A stretch of 64,000 nt of DNA from an uncultured Oscillospiraceae bacterium. GTDB taxonomy: Bacteria; Bacillota; Clostridia; Oscillospirales; Acutalibacteraceae. The DNA lies in assembly GCA_900539165.1 (NCBI GenBank), contig UQAZ01000004.1:50121-114120 (forward strand). Direction: 5' to 3'. Both the position numbers and the translations under genes were made by a program. The notes below the pieces were generated by a model. That model was not told where the DNA came from. It saw nothing but the letters and a program-made list of their open reading frames with translations, and searched no databases. Position 1 is the stretch's first letter. Every line of letters starts with the position of its first letter. Positions 1 through 8,204 of the stretch are shown here, in pieces.

Positions 1-45
1 AATCTTACGCTTTGCAAGCATTACATCAAGATTTACTACTATCAT
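1..45 (-). CDS. XRE-family transcriptional regulator, N-terminus only (cut by window edge)
   Basis: Reading leftward from the ATG at 45, the 15 visible codons give MIVVNLDVMLAKRKI. This is the very characteristic start of the small helix-turn-helix regulators that accompany DUF2975 genes. A GGAGG ribosome site lies just upstream and overlaps the end of the DUF2975 gene, whose stop codon is at 56-58, so the two are almost certainly co-transcribed and translationally coupled. The rest of the gene is outside the window. The identity rests on the short N-terminal signature and the neighbour. The role as a DNA-binding repressor of its own operon is family knowledge and not shown here. Confidence 0.75.
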   Translation of the reverse strand, partial: MIVVNLDVMLAKRKI

Positions 46-55
46 TATGCCCCTC

Positions 56-535
56 CTATATAGTCAAATCATTTTCTTCTTTAAGCTCGATTGCCTTAGA
101 GAAGATTTTTTTGATAACCTTTAAAAGCAATGCCATAAACATTTCGCCCAATGCAAGTATAAAAAACCAAAGCATAAAGGTATCTATCCTCTCAATCAAA
201 GAAGCGACAATAGTTACAACACTGATAATGCCCGCATAAAAACAGCAGTAGCTGACCGAATCAAGATACTTAACGGTTTTATTCTCAAACACCATATCCC
301 TTTGCACAATGTTCAAAAGCTTATCTACAAGCACAAGTGCGGCATAGCCGGCAGGCAATTGAAACAAAAACGAAAAAAGAAAAGTAAAATACTTTTTCTC
401 GGCTCCGTTTATCAAAGAAACACCGTCACTTCTCAAAAATCCGAGTGCAATCAATCCTATCGCTCCGACAGCAAGTCCGACATAGCACACCTTAATAATA
501 GCCTTTAATGCAAAAGTTGTTTTATCGTTATACAT
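56..535 (-). CDS. DUF2975-family membrane protein
   Basis: A protein of about 159 aa with four hydrophobic segments, matching the usual DUF2975 architecture of four transmembrane helices with short loops. An upstream in-frame ATG at 589 exists, but the ATG at 533-535 follows an AGGAGG site at perfect spacing and is the better start. That site sits directly against the outer end of an inverted-repeat element (551-829). The next gene downstream is an XRE regulator, and this DUF2975-XRE pair is widespread in Firmicutes. Its biochemical function is unknown, and a membrane sensor or regulator partner role is only an inference from the pairing. Confidence 0.8.
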   Translation of the reverse strand: MYNDKTTFALKAIIKVCYVGLAVGAIGLIALGFLRSDGVSLINGAEKKYFTFLFSFLFQLPAGYAALVLVDKLLNIVQRDMVFENKTVKYLDSVSYCCFYAGIISVVTIVASLIERIDTFMLWFFILALGEMFMALLLKVIKKIFSKAIELKEENDLTI

Positions 536-550
536 AATTATTCCTCCTAG

Positions 551-829
551 GGGGGCGCACTTCATAAGGAATAAATGCTTAAAAGCCAAATAGACAGCGA
601 AATACTGCGTTAAATTTGCAGTGAAGGCGTCAGCCTGCCCTGTAAATTATGCCTTGTCTTTCATCTGTTTCTTTGGTTTTTAAGTGCGAAGCAGTTTAAG
701 CAAACTGATTTTGTTCAGTGTGCATTAACAAAATCCTGTTAATACTTGCGTATTAGCGGGATTTTTTAATAGTGCAATGGGCAAAACTCAGAAAGCTTAA
801 ACCAATTACTTCTTTATGAAGTGCGCCCC
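551..829. repeat. MITE-like element with 19-bp terminal inverted repeats
   Basis: The left end at 552-570 (GGGGCGCACTTCATAAGGA) and the reverse complement of the right end at 811-829 match at 18 of 19 positions, about 240 bp apart, with no coding capacity between. The interior holds a strong hairpin at 730-765. I see no clear target-site duplication. The element occupies the leader between a good minus-strand promoter (848-876) and the ribosome site of the DUF2975 gene, so it would be part of that mRNA. A non-autonomous transposable element is the simplest reading. A regulatory inverted repeat is the alternative. Confidence 0.55.
730..767 (+). terminator. Strong hairpin terminator inside the inverted-repeat element
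   Basis: A 16-bp stem (730-745 with 750-765, loop TTGC) ends in a run of T on the plus strand. On the minus strand the stem is followed by a weaker ATTTTG tract. It could therefore also attenuate the minus-strand transcript heading for the DUF2975 gene. Confidence 0.6.
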
Positions 830-847
830 AACAGTATCTTTTACATT

Positions 848-876
848 GTTATAGCATTATATTTATCGTTTGTCAA
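848..876 (-). promoter_or_regulatory. Sigma-A promoter for the DUF2975-XRE operon
   Basis: On the minus strand, TTGACA (876-871) and TATAAC (853-848) are separated by 17 bp. Predicted transcription starts near 841, just outside the inverted-repeat element, about 300 nt before the DUF2975 start codon. Confidence 0.6.
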
Positions 877-923
877 TAAAAAATTATCAATTTACAAACA
901 AATTTTATTATTTTGCAAAAAAT

Positions 924-947
924 AAAGAGCGCATAAAAACGCTCTTT
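924..947 (-). terminator. Rho-independent terminator after the GH13 gene
   Basis: AAAGAGCG at 924-931 pairs with CGCTCTTT at 940-947. On the minus strand the hairpin is followed by ATTTTTT. It lies 15 bp beyond the stop codon of the glycosidase. Confidence 0.8.
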
Positions 948-961
948 ACAAAATTATTTTA

Positions 962-2821
962 CTATTTCACCCTGGTCAATACGGTATATCTGGTCGGTTC
1001 CAAATGAATATAGCCGTCAACACTTTTTGCATCAAAGAAATTGTAGCTGTTATCCCACTGCTCTCCGACATATACATCCACATCGGTATCATCAAGATTG
1101 ACAGCAACAAGCAGCTCGCTGTCATCATCAACTCGGGAATAGGCAATAGCTTTATGCTTGCAATACACAGGCACAAATTCACCATGAGCCAAAACCTTAC
1201 AGCCCTGACGAATTTCGCCAAGCCTCTTATACCATCTGTGAAGTTCCTCATTAGGCTCTGACCAATTCATACATTCACGATTAAACGGGTCACGAAGTCC
1301 CTGCATACCAATCTCGTCACCGTAATAAAGAGACGGGACACCGGGGAGAGTATACTGAATAAGAGAAGCAATTTTCATCATAGAAATGCCACGCAAATAA
1401 TCATATTCGTCGAGCCTGTTATGCTCATACTGCCACTGTCTGCCGTAACCGCCGCACCACTCGCCTGCCAAGCGACTGATAGCTCTTTCGGTATCGTGAG
1501 TGCCTATATGATTCATAAGAACATTTGTAACCTGAGGCGGATAATTTTCGATAACCGTCATTATATTATCGAAAAAGGCATTTGCATTAGGAAATTTAAC
1601 AAAATTAAGCACCGCATCGGCAAACGGATAATTCATAACGCTGTCAAGCTGCTCACCAAGAAGATAGCGTCTGCGCTGTCCGTAAGCAAACTTTGTTGTG
1701 GCGTCCTCCCAAACCTCTCCGATAATTACGGCATCGGGATTTTCGTCCTTTACAGCCTTACGCAAATCATCAAGAAAGACATCGGGAAGCTCGTCTGCAA
1801 CATCAAGTCTCCAACCCGAAATGCCGCAGCGAAGCCATTTGCGAAGTATTCCGTCCTTGCCGCAAATATACTTACGGTAGCTCTCGTCCTCCTCATTAAC
1901 CTCCGGCAGAAGCTTAATTCCCCACCACGAATGATATTGCTCGGGATATTTAATAAATTTATACCAGCTAAAATACGGACTGTCGGGGCTGTTATATGCA
2001 CCGACGCTGTCGTAATTTGAATAAAGATTAAAATATTTACTGTCGCAGCCTGTATGGCTGAACACTCCGTCCAATATAATCGAAATGCCGTACTCCTGCT
2101 TTGCGACACGACAAAGCTTTTTCAAATCCTCCTCGTCACCGAGCAAAGGATCAATCTTTTCGTAATCGGCAGTATCGTATCTGTGATTTGAATTAGCCTC
2201 AAAAATAGGATTAAGATAAATACAGGTGACGCCTAAATCTTTAATATACGGAAGCTTTTGCTCAATTCCGAGCAAATCACCGCCAAAATAGTCGTTATTC
2301 CACAGACCGTTCATCTGCTCCTCTTTCCAAAACGGCTCATCTCCCCATTTTCTGAGAACTCTGCTTTTGCGATAACCAACCTTTTTCTTGCCGGAATTAT
2401 AAAAGCGGTCGGGAAAAATCTGATAAATCAAACCGCCCTTGAGCCACTCGGGAGTTATAAAATCGGAATCGTAAACCGTTTGCTGAAATTCGTTTCCGTC
2501 GGGAGCAAAGTCGCCAACACCGTGACCGACATTACGAACAAAGGAATTGCCCCACGGGGTCTGTAACTTAAAATGATACCAATAAAGTCCCGGGGTGTCG
2601 GCAGAAAAGTGCAGTTCCCAATATTCCTTATCGTCACCGCACATACCTGCCCAAAACATAGAATAGCAGACCTCCTGCTCATTCTCTTTATGAACGCAAA
2701 GAAAAGCCCCACTGCAAGACATTGAGCGAGGCAGTACAAGGCGGAGCTTAACCCGTTCGTTACAGGCTATCGCTCTCACCTTTTCTTTATATTCGGTATT
2801 TCTCGAATTAAAAATATCCAT
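962..2821 (-). CDS. GH13 neopullulanase / cyclomaltodextrinase-type alpha-glucan hydrolase
   Basis: A 619-aa enzyme of the alpha-amylase clan. Residues about 1-120 resemble the CBM34-like beta domain of maltogenic amylases and neopullulanases. The (beta/alpha)8 barrel follows, with region I DGVFSHTG (about 251-258), the nucleophile D340 in GWRLD, the acid/base E369 in IIGEV and the third carboxylate D443 in THD. There is no signal peptide, so it acts in the cytoplasm on imported maltodextrins or cyclodextrins. It sits 11 bp downstream of glycogen phosphorylase, whose limit dextrins it could open by hydrolysing alpha-1,4 and some alpha-1,6 bonds. Family assignment is firm. Exact substrate preference within GH13 is not decidable by eye. 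Confidence 0.93.
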   Translation of the reverse strand: MDIFNSRNTEYKEKVRAIACNERVKLRLVLPRSMSCSGAFLCVHKENEQEVCYSMFWAGMCGDDKEYWELHFSADTPGLYWYHFKLQTPWGNSFVRNVGHGVGDFAPDGNEFQQTVYDSDFITPEWLKGGLIYQIFPDRFYNSGKKKVGYRKSRVLRKWGDEPFWKEEQMNGLWNNDYFGGDLLGIEQKLPYIKDLGVTCIYLNPIFEANSNHRYDTADYEKIDPLLGDEEDLKKLCRVAKQEYGISIILDGVFSHTGCDSKYFNLYSNYDSVGAYNSPDSPYFSWYKFIKYPEQYHSWWGIKLLPEVNEEDESYRKYICGKDGILRKWLRCGISGWRLDVADELPDVFLDDLRKAVKDENPDAVIIGEVWEDATTKFAYGQRRRYLLGEQLDSVMNYPFADAVLNFVKFPNANAFFDNIMTVIENYPPQVTNVLMNHIGTHDTERAISRLAGEWCGGYGRQWQYEHNRLDEYDYLRGISMMKIASLIQYTLPGVPSLYYGDEIGMQGLRDPFNRECMNWSEPNEELHRWYKRLGEIRQGCKVLAHGEFVPVYCKHKAIAYSRVDDDSELLVAVNLDDTDVDVYVGEQWDNSYNFFDAKSVDGYIHLEPTRYTVLTRVK

Positions 2822-2832
2822 AGTAATACAAA

Positions 2833-5379
2833 TTATTTCTTTGACTTTGCCTTAGATTTTGCAGGAGCTTTCTTTTCCGCTTTTGGCTCAGCCTTTTTAG
2901 CAGGGGCTTTTTTCTCTGCTTTCGGCTCAGCCTTTTTAGCAGGTGCTTTTTTCTCTGCTTTCGGCTCGGTCTTTGGGAACTGAACAGGCTTTGTGTGCCA
3001 TATAAGGTTTGCATAATCCATAATCGAACGGTCAGCCGAGAACACACCGGCACCCGAAATATTCATAAGCGACATTCTTACGAACTTTTCTCTGTCGGCA
3101 TAAGCCTTGGAAATCTGCTGCTGCGCTCTTTGGTAATCGGTAAAGTCCGCAAGAGCCATATATGGGTCTGTGTTAAGAAGCGAATAGTAAATTTCGTCAA
3201 ACTTCTTACCGTTTACACCGTTTTGGATAAATGCCATTGCCTTAGCAAGAGCCTCATTATTTTGAATATAGGTTTGAGGGTTATAGCCCGAATTTTTGAG
3301 CTGATTAACCTCAGGGGTTTTCATGCCGAAAATGCAAATATTATCCTCGCCGACAGCGTCGAATATTTCTACATTAGCGCCGTCGAGAGTGCCGAGAGTA
3401 ATTGCGCCGTTAAGCATAAGCTTCATATTACCCGTACCCGAAGCCTCTGTACCTGCAAGTGAAATCTGCTCGCTGATGTCCGCAGCAGGCATAAGCACCT
3501 CTGCAAGTGAAACATTATAATCCTCAAGGAATACAACTTTCAGCTTACCTGCTACATCAGGGTCGTTATTGATAACCTTAGAGAGAGCGTCGATAAGCTC
3601 GATAATCTTCTTTGCCATAAAGTAGCCCGGGGCAGCCTTTGAAGCAAAGATATATGTTTTCGGATAATAATCTGCGTTCGGATTTTCTTTAAGCATAAGA
3701 TATTCCGAAATGATATTAAGGACATTAAGCTGCTGTCTCTTGTACTCGTGGAGTCGCTTAACCTGAACATCAAAAATAGAATCGGGATTTACATCAATGC
3801 CGTTACGCTTTTTGATAAGCTTAGCAAAACGCACCTTATTATCGTGCTTAATTTCGTCAAGACGAGCAAGAACCTTTTTATCATCCGCAAATTTGCGAAG
3901 CTTCAAAAGTTCATCACTCTTTGTAATAAATCCGTCACCGATAAGAGATGAAATATAATCTGTAAGCTCAGGGTTTGCCTGACAAATCCAACGACGAAAA
4001 GCAATACCGTTAGTAACATTGGTAAACTTTTCAGGGGTAATATTATAAAAATCGTTAAATACGGTTTCTTTAAGAATTTCACTATGCAAAGCAGACACAC
4101 CGTTTACGCTGTGAGAGCCGATTACGCAGAGATTAGCCATACGAACAACGCCGTTTGAAACAACAGCCATACGCTCAACTCTGTCTGCATCGTGAGTAAC
4201 CGACCAAATATATGCTCTGAAGCGATTATCAATTTCCTTAGTGATTTGATAAATACGAGGAAGAAGTCGAGAATAAAGCTCCTCGCTCCAGCATTCAAGT
4301 GCTTCTTTCATAACCGTATGGTTAGTGTAAGCAACGGTACGGGTTACGATTGACCAAGCATCGTCCCAACCATAGCCGCATTCATCAAGCATAATTCTCA
4401 TAAGTTCGGGAATTGCCATAGTCGGGTGGGTATCATTAATATGAATTGCAACCTTATCGGGAAGATTATCAAGAGTGCCGTACTTTGTAAGGTGGCGCTG
4501 AATAATATCCTGAATAGAAGCGGAAACAAGGAAATACTGCTGACGAAGTCTGAGAGACTTGCCCTCAGGTGAGTTATCGGCAGGATAAAGAATCTTTGTA
4601 ATAGCCTCTGCCATTGCGGACTGCTCCATAGCTTTCATATATGAGCCTTCGTTAAACAAAGCCATATCAAGCTCCGGCTTCTTTGACGCCCAAAGTCTGA
4701 GACGGGAAACACCCTCTCCCTTACCGGAAACATACATATCATAAGGCACAGCCTCAACAATATTTGCGTCCTTATGTGCTACATGGTGGAAGTCGCCGTC
4801 CCAAGAATCCTCGATATGACCCTCAAAATAAACCTTGCACGCACGCTCCTCACGAGGTACAAGCCAAACCTCGCCGCCCGGAAGCCAGAAATCGGGAAGC
4901 TCTGTCTGCCAGCCGTCAATCAGTTTTTGCTTAAATATACCTGCCTCATAGCGCAACGAATAGCCCATAGACTGAAAACCGTCGGTAGCAAGACCGTCAA
5001 GATAACAAGCGGCAAGACGACCGAGACCGCCGTTACCAAGACCTGCATCAGGCTCAAGCTCGTAAAGATTATCAAGCTTAACGCCCATAGACGCAAGTGC
5101 ATCGTTAAACACGGAAGCAAGTCCGAGGTTATAAAGATTATTTTTAAGTGACCTACCCATAAGAAATTCCATACACAGATAATAAACCTGCTTTGAATCC
5201 TGGTCTTTAGCAATATGTCTGAATTCGCTGTTTTGTTCGCTCAATCTGTCACGAACAATCATAGCAACAGCCTTATAAAACTGCTCATCGGTAGCATCGG
5301 ACGGTGACACACCGAAAAAGTGAGAAAGCTTATCGGTAATAAGTCTTTTTGCTTGTGATGTAGAAATAGAAGTTTTCAT
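2833..5379 (-). CDS. glgP: Glycogen/maltodextrin phosphorylase with a Lys/Ala-rich repeat tail
   Basis: An 848-aa GT35 phosphorylase that releases glucose-1-phosphate from alpha-1,4-glucans using phosphate and pyridoxal phosphate. The PLP-binding lysine is K653 in the signature EASGTGNMK, and the conserved GNGGLGRLAAC loop lies at about 115-125. The catalytic body ends near residue 802. It is followed by three copies of a 13-residue unit, (K)(T/A)EPKAEKKAPAK, and a final SKAKSKK. That highly basic tail is absent from typical phosphorylases. It has its own promoter (5435-5463) and a GGGGGA ribosome site, and is co-transcribed with the GH13 gene. The tail may bind polyanions or anchor the enzyme, which is inference only. 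Confidence 0.95.
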   Translation of the reverse strand: MKTSISTSQAKRLITDKLSHFFGVSPSDATDEQFYKAVAMIVRDRLSEQNSEFRHIAKDQDSKQVYYLCMEFLMGRSLKNNLYNLGLASVFNDALASMGVKLDNLYELEPDAGLGNGGLGRLAACYLDGLATDGFQSMGYSLRYEAGIFKQKLIDGWQTELPDFWLPGGEVWLVPREERACKVYFEGHIEDSWDGDFHHVAHKDANIVEAVPYDMYVSGKGEGVSRLRLWASKKPELDMALFNEGSYMKAMEQSAMAEAITKILYPADNSPEGKSLRLRQQYFLVSASIQDIIQRHLTKYGTLDNLPDKVAIHINDTHPTMAIPELMRIMLDECGYGWDDAWSIVTRTVAYTNHTVMKEALECWSEELYSRLLPRIYQITKEIDNRFRAYIWSVTHDADRVERMAVVSNGVVRMANLCVIGSHSVNGVSALHSEILKETVFNDFYNITPEKFTNVTNGIAFRRWICQANPELTDYISSLIGDGFITKSDELLKLRKFADDKKVLARLDEIKHDNKVRFAKLIKKRNGIDVNPDSIFDVQVKRLHEYKRQQLNVLNIISEYLMLKENPNADYYPKTYIFASKAAPGYFMAKKIIELIDALSKVINNDPDVAGKLKVVFLEDYNVSLAEVLMPAADISEQISLAGTEASGTGNMKLMLNGAITLGTLDGANVEIFDAVGEDNICIFGMKTPEVNQLKNSGYNPQTYIQNNEALAKAMAFIQNGVNGKKFDEIYYSLLNTDPYMALADFTDYQRAQQQISKAYADREKFVRMSLMNISGAGVFSADRSIMDYANLIWHTKPVQFPKTEPKAEKKAPAKKAEPKAEKKAPAKKAEPKAEKKAPAKSKAKSKK

Positions 5380-5434
5380 ACAAATCCCCCAAAATTATTT
5401 TGAAAAATTAACAATTATTATATACACTTTGTTC

Positions 5435-5463
5435 ATTATACACTAAAAAACAGCGTTTTGCAA
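5435..5463 (-). promoter_or_regulatory. Sigma-A promoter of glgP-GH13
   Basis: On the minus strand, TTGCAA (5463-5458), a 17-bp spacer and a perfect TATAAT (5440-5435), 55 bp before the glgP start. Confidence 0.7.
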
Positions 5464-5478
5464 TACTTAGCAATAAAA

Positions 5479-5510
5479 AAGCAGCCGTCCGACAAAATCC
5501 GACAGCTGCC
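5479..5510 (-). terminator. Terminator of the proBA-flippase operon
   Basis: On the minus strand a GCAGCTGTC stem pairs with a downstream arm and is followed by TTTTTTATT. It starts 8 bp beyond the flippase stop codon. Confidence 0.7.
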
Positions 5511-5517
5511 ATATTAA

Positions 5518-6942
5518 TCAAGCCTGATTTTTATGCAAAAATTTTGTAAGCAAGAGTGACACGAGTTCCTTAATCGGCTTAAAATTAAGCACGAGCATAA
5601 GGACAACAAGAACAGCCTGAACGGCATACATTGTAACACCGTCAAGCATAAGCATAGCAACGCACTGAGCAATAAGTATCAAAGCCTCTCCGACAAGAAC
5701 AGGCACTTTGAAATCAATATTTACATACTTATGCGTATTAAATCCTCTGAACACGAACACAACCACAAACGAAGTAACGGTTGCGACAGCGGCACCGGTT
5801 GCACCCATTTTAGGAATAAGAATAAAATTCATAACGATATTTGTAATAGCGCCCGACATAGCCGTAACCATACCCATAAACGACTTTTTCTCTGCCATAT
5901 AAACAGAGGCAAGGAAATTTACAAGGCATGAAAATGATGTGGCTATAATAAGGACGGGGACGAATTTCCACGAGGAAAAATAGCTGTCGTCAACGAGGAT
6001 TTTTGTAATAATCTTACAGAAGAATATGAGTGCAGAGGCAACGACAAATATACCGCCCGAATACACTCTGAACACCTTAGTAAAGAAAGCCTCTCTGCTT
6101 TCGCTGTCATACTCGTCAACGGCACTCAGCTGCCATGCGTCAATAAAGACGGTCGAAAAAAGAATTACGAAATTAGGAATTTTTGAGGCAGCGGTATAAA
6201 GACCGTTTTCACTTGCGCCGACGAAATAAGTGACCATATATCTGTCGGAAACATTGGTAATCCACCAAAGGATTATGGACGGCACCATCGGAATACTGTA
6301 TTTAAGCATTTCCTTTGTTGCATTCTTAGGCACTCTGCCGAATGTTACATATTTCCAAAGCTTTGCGCCGACAAAAAGGAAAATAATCGAGCAGGCATCG
6401 GAAGCGACAATGGCAAGAACATAGCCGTAAACGCCCCAATTAAACGGACCGAGAAACAGTACATTGAACAAAAGGGTTGTAGCCGTTGCAATAATTCCGT
6501 CAAAGGCATAGAGCTTAACAAAGCCGCAGCCTCGCACGAACTGCTGGCAAAGCTGTCTCATTCCCGAAACGAGAACAAAGGTGTAAATAAGCGGTGCGTA
6601 ATCTCCGAGAGGTGTGTCATTAAGCCGTATAAGCGTAATGGGATAATAGAAAATCAAAAACGCCAAAAAGCCTTGCACCGTGGTACGCAAGCCGACGGTA
6701 AAGACGCTTGTTTTATTAGATTCCTTATCTAAAGCAAAGCGAAGAGCTGCGCTGTTGATTTGCAAAAAGACAACAGGTATCAGCACATTTGCCGTCTGCT
6801 GAATCAAATCACCCGTAGAATAGTCCGAGCTGACCATCTTAGCCGTAACATACGGCATCAAAAGGAATGACAGCACGCTTGATGAAAATTTACTTATTGC
6901 AAAAATCACCGTATTGGCGGCTAACTTTTTATATTTATCCAC
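5518..6942 (-). CDS. Polysaccharide flippase (Wzx/MATE-like, MVF superfamily)
   Basis: A 474-aa polytopic membrane protein with about 12-14 hydrophobic helices and the N-terminal pattern of lipid-linked oligosaccharide flippases (short basic start, then helix, then VTAKMVSSDYSTGDLIQQ). Such proteins move undecaprenyl-linked repeat units across the membrane. The start is a GTG at 6942, supported by GAGG 9 nt upstream. It follows an anchored propeller-like protein by 17 bp and a strong terminator closes the operon. Its polysaccharide substrate is unknown. The window also encodes galU and a polysaccharide-regulating kinase trio, but these are over 40 kb away. Confidence 0.8.
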   Translation of the reverse strand: MDKYKKLAANTVIFAISKFSSSVLSFLLMPYVTAKMVSSDYSTGDLIQQTANVLIPVVFLQINSAALRFALDKESNKTSVFTVGLRTTVQGFLAFLIFYYPITLIRLNDTPLGDYAPLIYTFVLVSGMRQLCQQFVRGCGFVKLYAFDGIIATATTLLFNVLFLGPFNWGVYGYVLAIVASDACSIIFLFVGAKLWKYVTFGRVPKNATKEMLKYSIPMVPSIILWWITNVSDRYMVTYFVGASENGLYTAASKIPNFVILFSTVFIDAWQLSAVDEYDSESREAFFTKVFRVYSGGIFVVASALIFFCKIITKILVDDSYFSSWKFVPVLIIATSFSCLVNFLASVYMAEKKSFMGMVTAMSGAITNIVMNFILIPKMGATGAAVATVTSFVVVFVFRGFNTHKYVNIDFKVPVLVGEALILIAQCVAMLMLDGVTMYAVQAVLVVLMLVLNFKPIKELVSLLLTKFLHKNQA

Positions 6943-6959
6943 TAAACAATACCTCGTTA

Positions 6960-8204
6960 TTAATAGCTCCAGCGACCGTTTGAGAAAGTCATAACATTAG
7001 TCGAGGAGGTCAAATTTGATGACGCACGGTAAACTCCGTCGCCTATAATAAAATCATATTCGCCCGAATGATAGATTTGAAGTGTGTTCTTACTGTCGCC
7101 CGCCTTGGCTGTAAGCATAGTCTTGCTCTCAGAGCTGTTCATATTATACTCGTCAAGGTAAACGGTATCTCCGTCTCGGTAGGAATAGAATACTCGGTTT
7201 GAATCGGTAACGGCACAAGAGCAAAAAGCCTTATTTTCCACAAGTGTGACTGTTTGTTGCGAGCCGAACTTGCGTCTGATTAAATTATAGTTCCCGTTAT
7301 CCCGTCTTTGAAAATAATACAAGTATCCGTTTTCCATAGACATATTTATAATGCTGTCGTTATATGACGGAGCATTAAAACTCTTTGTGCTGCCGTCTAA
7401 AGTATCAACAGTAAGATACTCCGTCCTGTCGTTTGGATATTTAAGAGTAAAAAATACTCTGTCACTTGATGCACCGATAACCGTAAGGGTTTGTCCTTTT
7501 TTTGCGGAAAACAGTACCCTTGCATCTCCGCTGACAGCGTCCACACTCATAATTTGGTCATAAGCAGACACGCAATACACCTTAGAATCATAAATATATG
7601 CCGTCTTAATATTCGGCGCAATCTTATACACCGAAGTGCCTTTATTCGCCTTACAAAGCATATTTGTCTTGTCATCGACGAAGTACAAATAATCATTATA
7701 GGCATTAAGGGACGAAATGCTGTCGGTATACGGCACAACGCACTCATAGGTTTCGCCGTACGGATTAAAGCGATATATGCCCGAGCCGTCAACGATATGA
7801 TATGCGTTTGAATTATATCCGCACACCTTGCCGCCGTTAAGATTGTTACCTATCAAGCCGCCTTTTTTATCTCGTTCAAGCTTAAAGAAAGAGGAATCAA
7901 GATAGGTCATACTTTCATAGGTCGGCAAAGTAGTTTGCGTTACGGTTGTTTCGGTCACGGTAGTTTTACCGATAATATCCTCGTCGATATATGAAGCAAC
8001 GGCATTATCGGGAACAACATTGCTGAAATAAAAATCAACAAAAACATATCTGAGCAATGCCCAAGCCGCAGTCAAAATCAAAACAATTATTCCGAGCGTG
8101 ATTAAAAGCACCTTTAGAAATTTTCTGAAGGATGCTCTTTTCTCAAAACGACGCCGTCTTTTTTCAATTTTTTCCGTATCATCGGCAAAATAGTCATACT
8201 TCAT
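6960..8204 (-). CDS. Membrane-anchored extracellular beta-propeller-like protein (DUF5050-like)
   Basis: A 414-aa protein with a charged N-terminus rich in Arg/Lys, one transmembrane helix at about residues 30-52, and then a Thr-rich linker (TTVTETTVTQTTLPT). The large outer domain contains repeated YLYF/VYCVS/VFFTL strands typical of DUF5050-type propellers. Its ATG overlaps the stop codon of proA in a TAATG arrangement, implying translational coupling. The coupling with proline synthesis genes is probably positional and not functional. No catalytic motif is visible. A surface-sensing or scaffold role is possible but unsupported. Confidence 0.6.
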   Translation of the reverse strand: MKYDYFADDTEKIEKRRRRFEKRASFRKFLKVLLITLGIIVLILTAAWALLRYVFVDFYFSNVVPDNAVASYIDEDIIGKTTVTETTVTQTTLPTYESMTYLDSSFFKLERDKKGGLIGNNLNGGKVCGYNSNAYHIVDGSGIYRFNPYGETYECVVPYTDSISSLNAYNDYLYFVDDKTNMLCKANKGTSVYKIAPNIKTAYIYDSKVYCVSAYDQIMSVDAVSGDARVLFSAKKGQTLTVIGASSDRVFFTLKYPNDRTEYLTVDTLDGSTKSFNAPSYNDSIINMSMENGYLYYFQRRDNGNYNLIRRKFGSQQTVTLVENKAFCSCAVTDSNRVFYSYRDGDTVYLDEYNMNSSESKTMLTAKAGDSKNTLQIYHSGEYDFIIGDGVYRASSNLTSSTNVMTFSNGRWSY

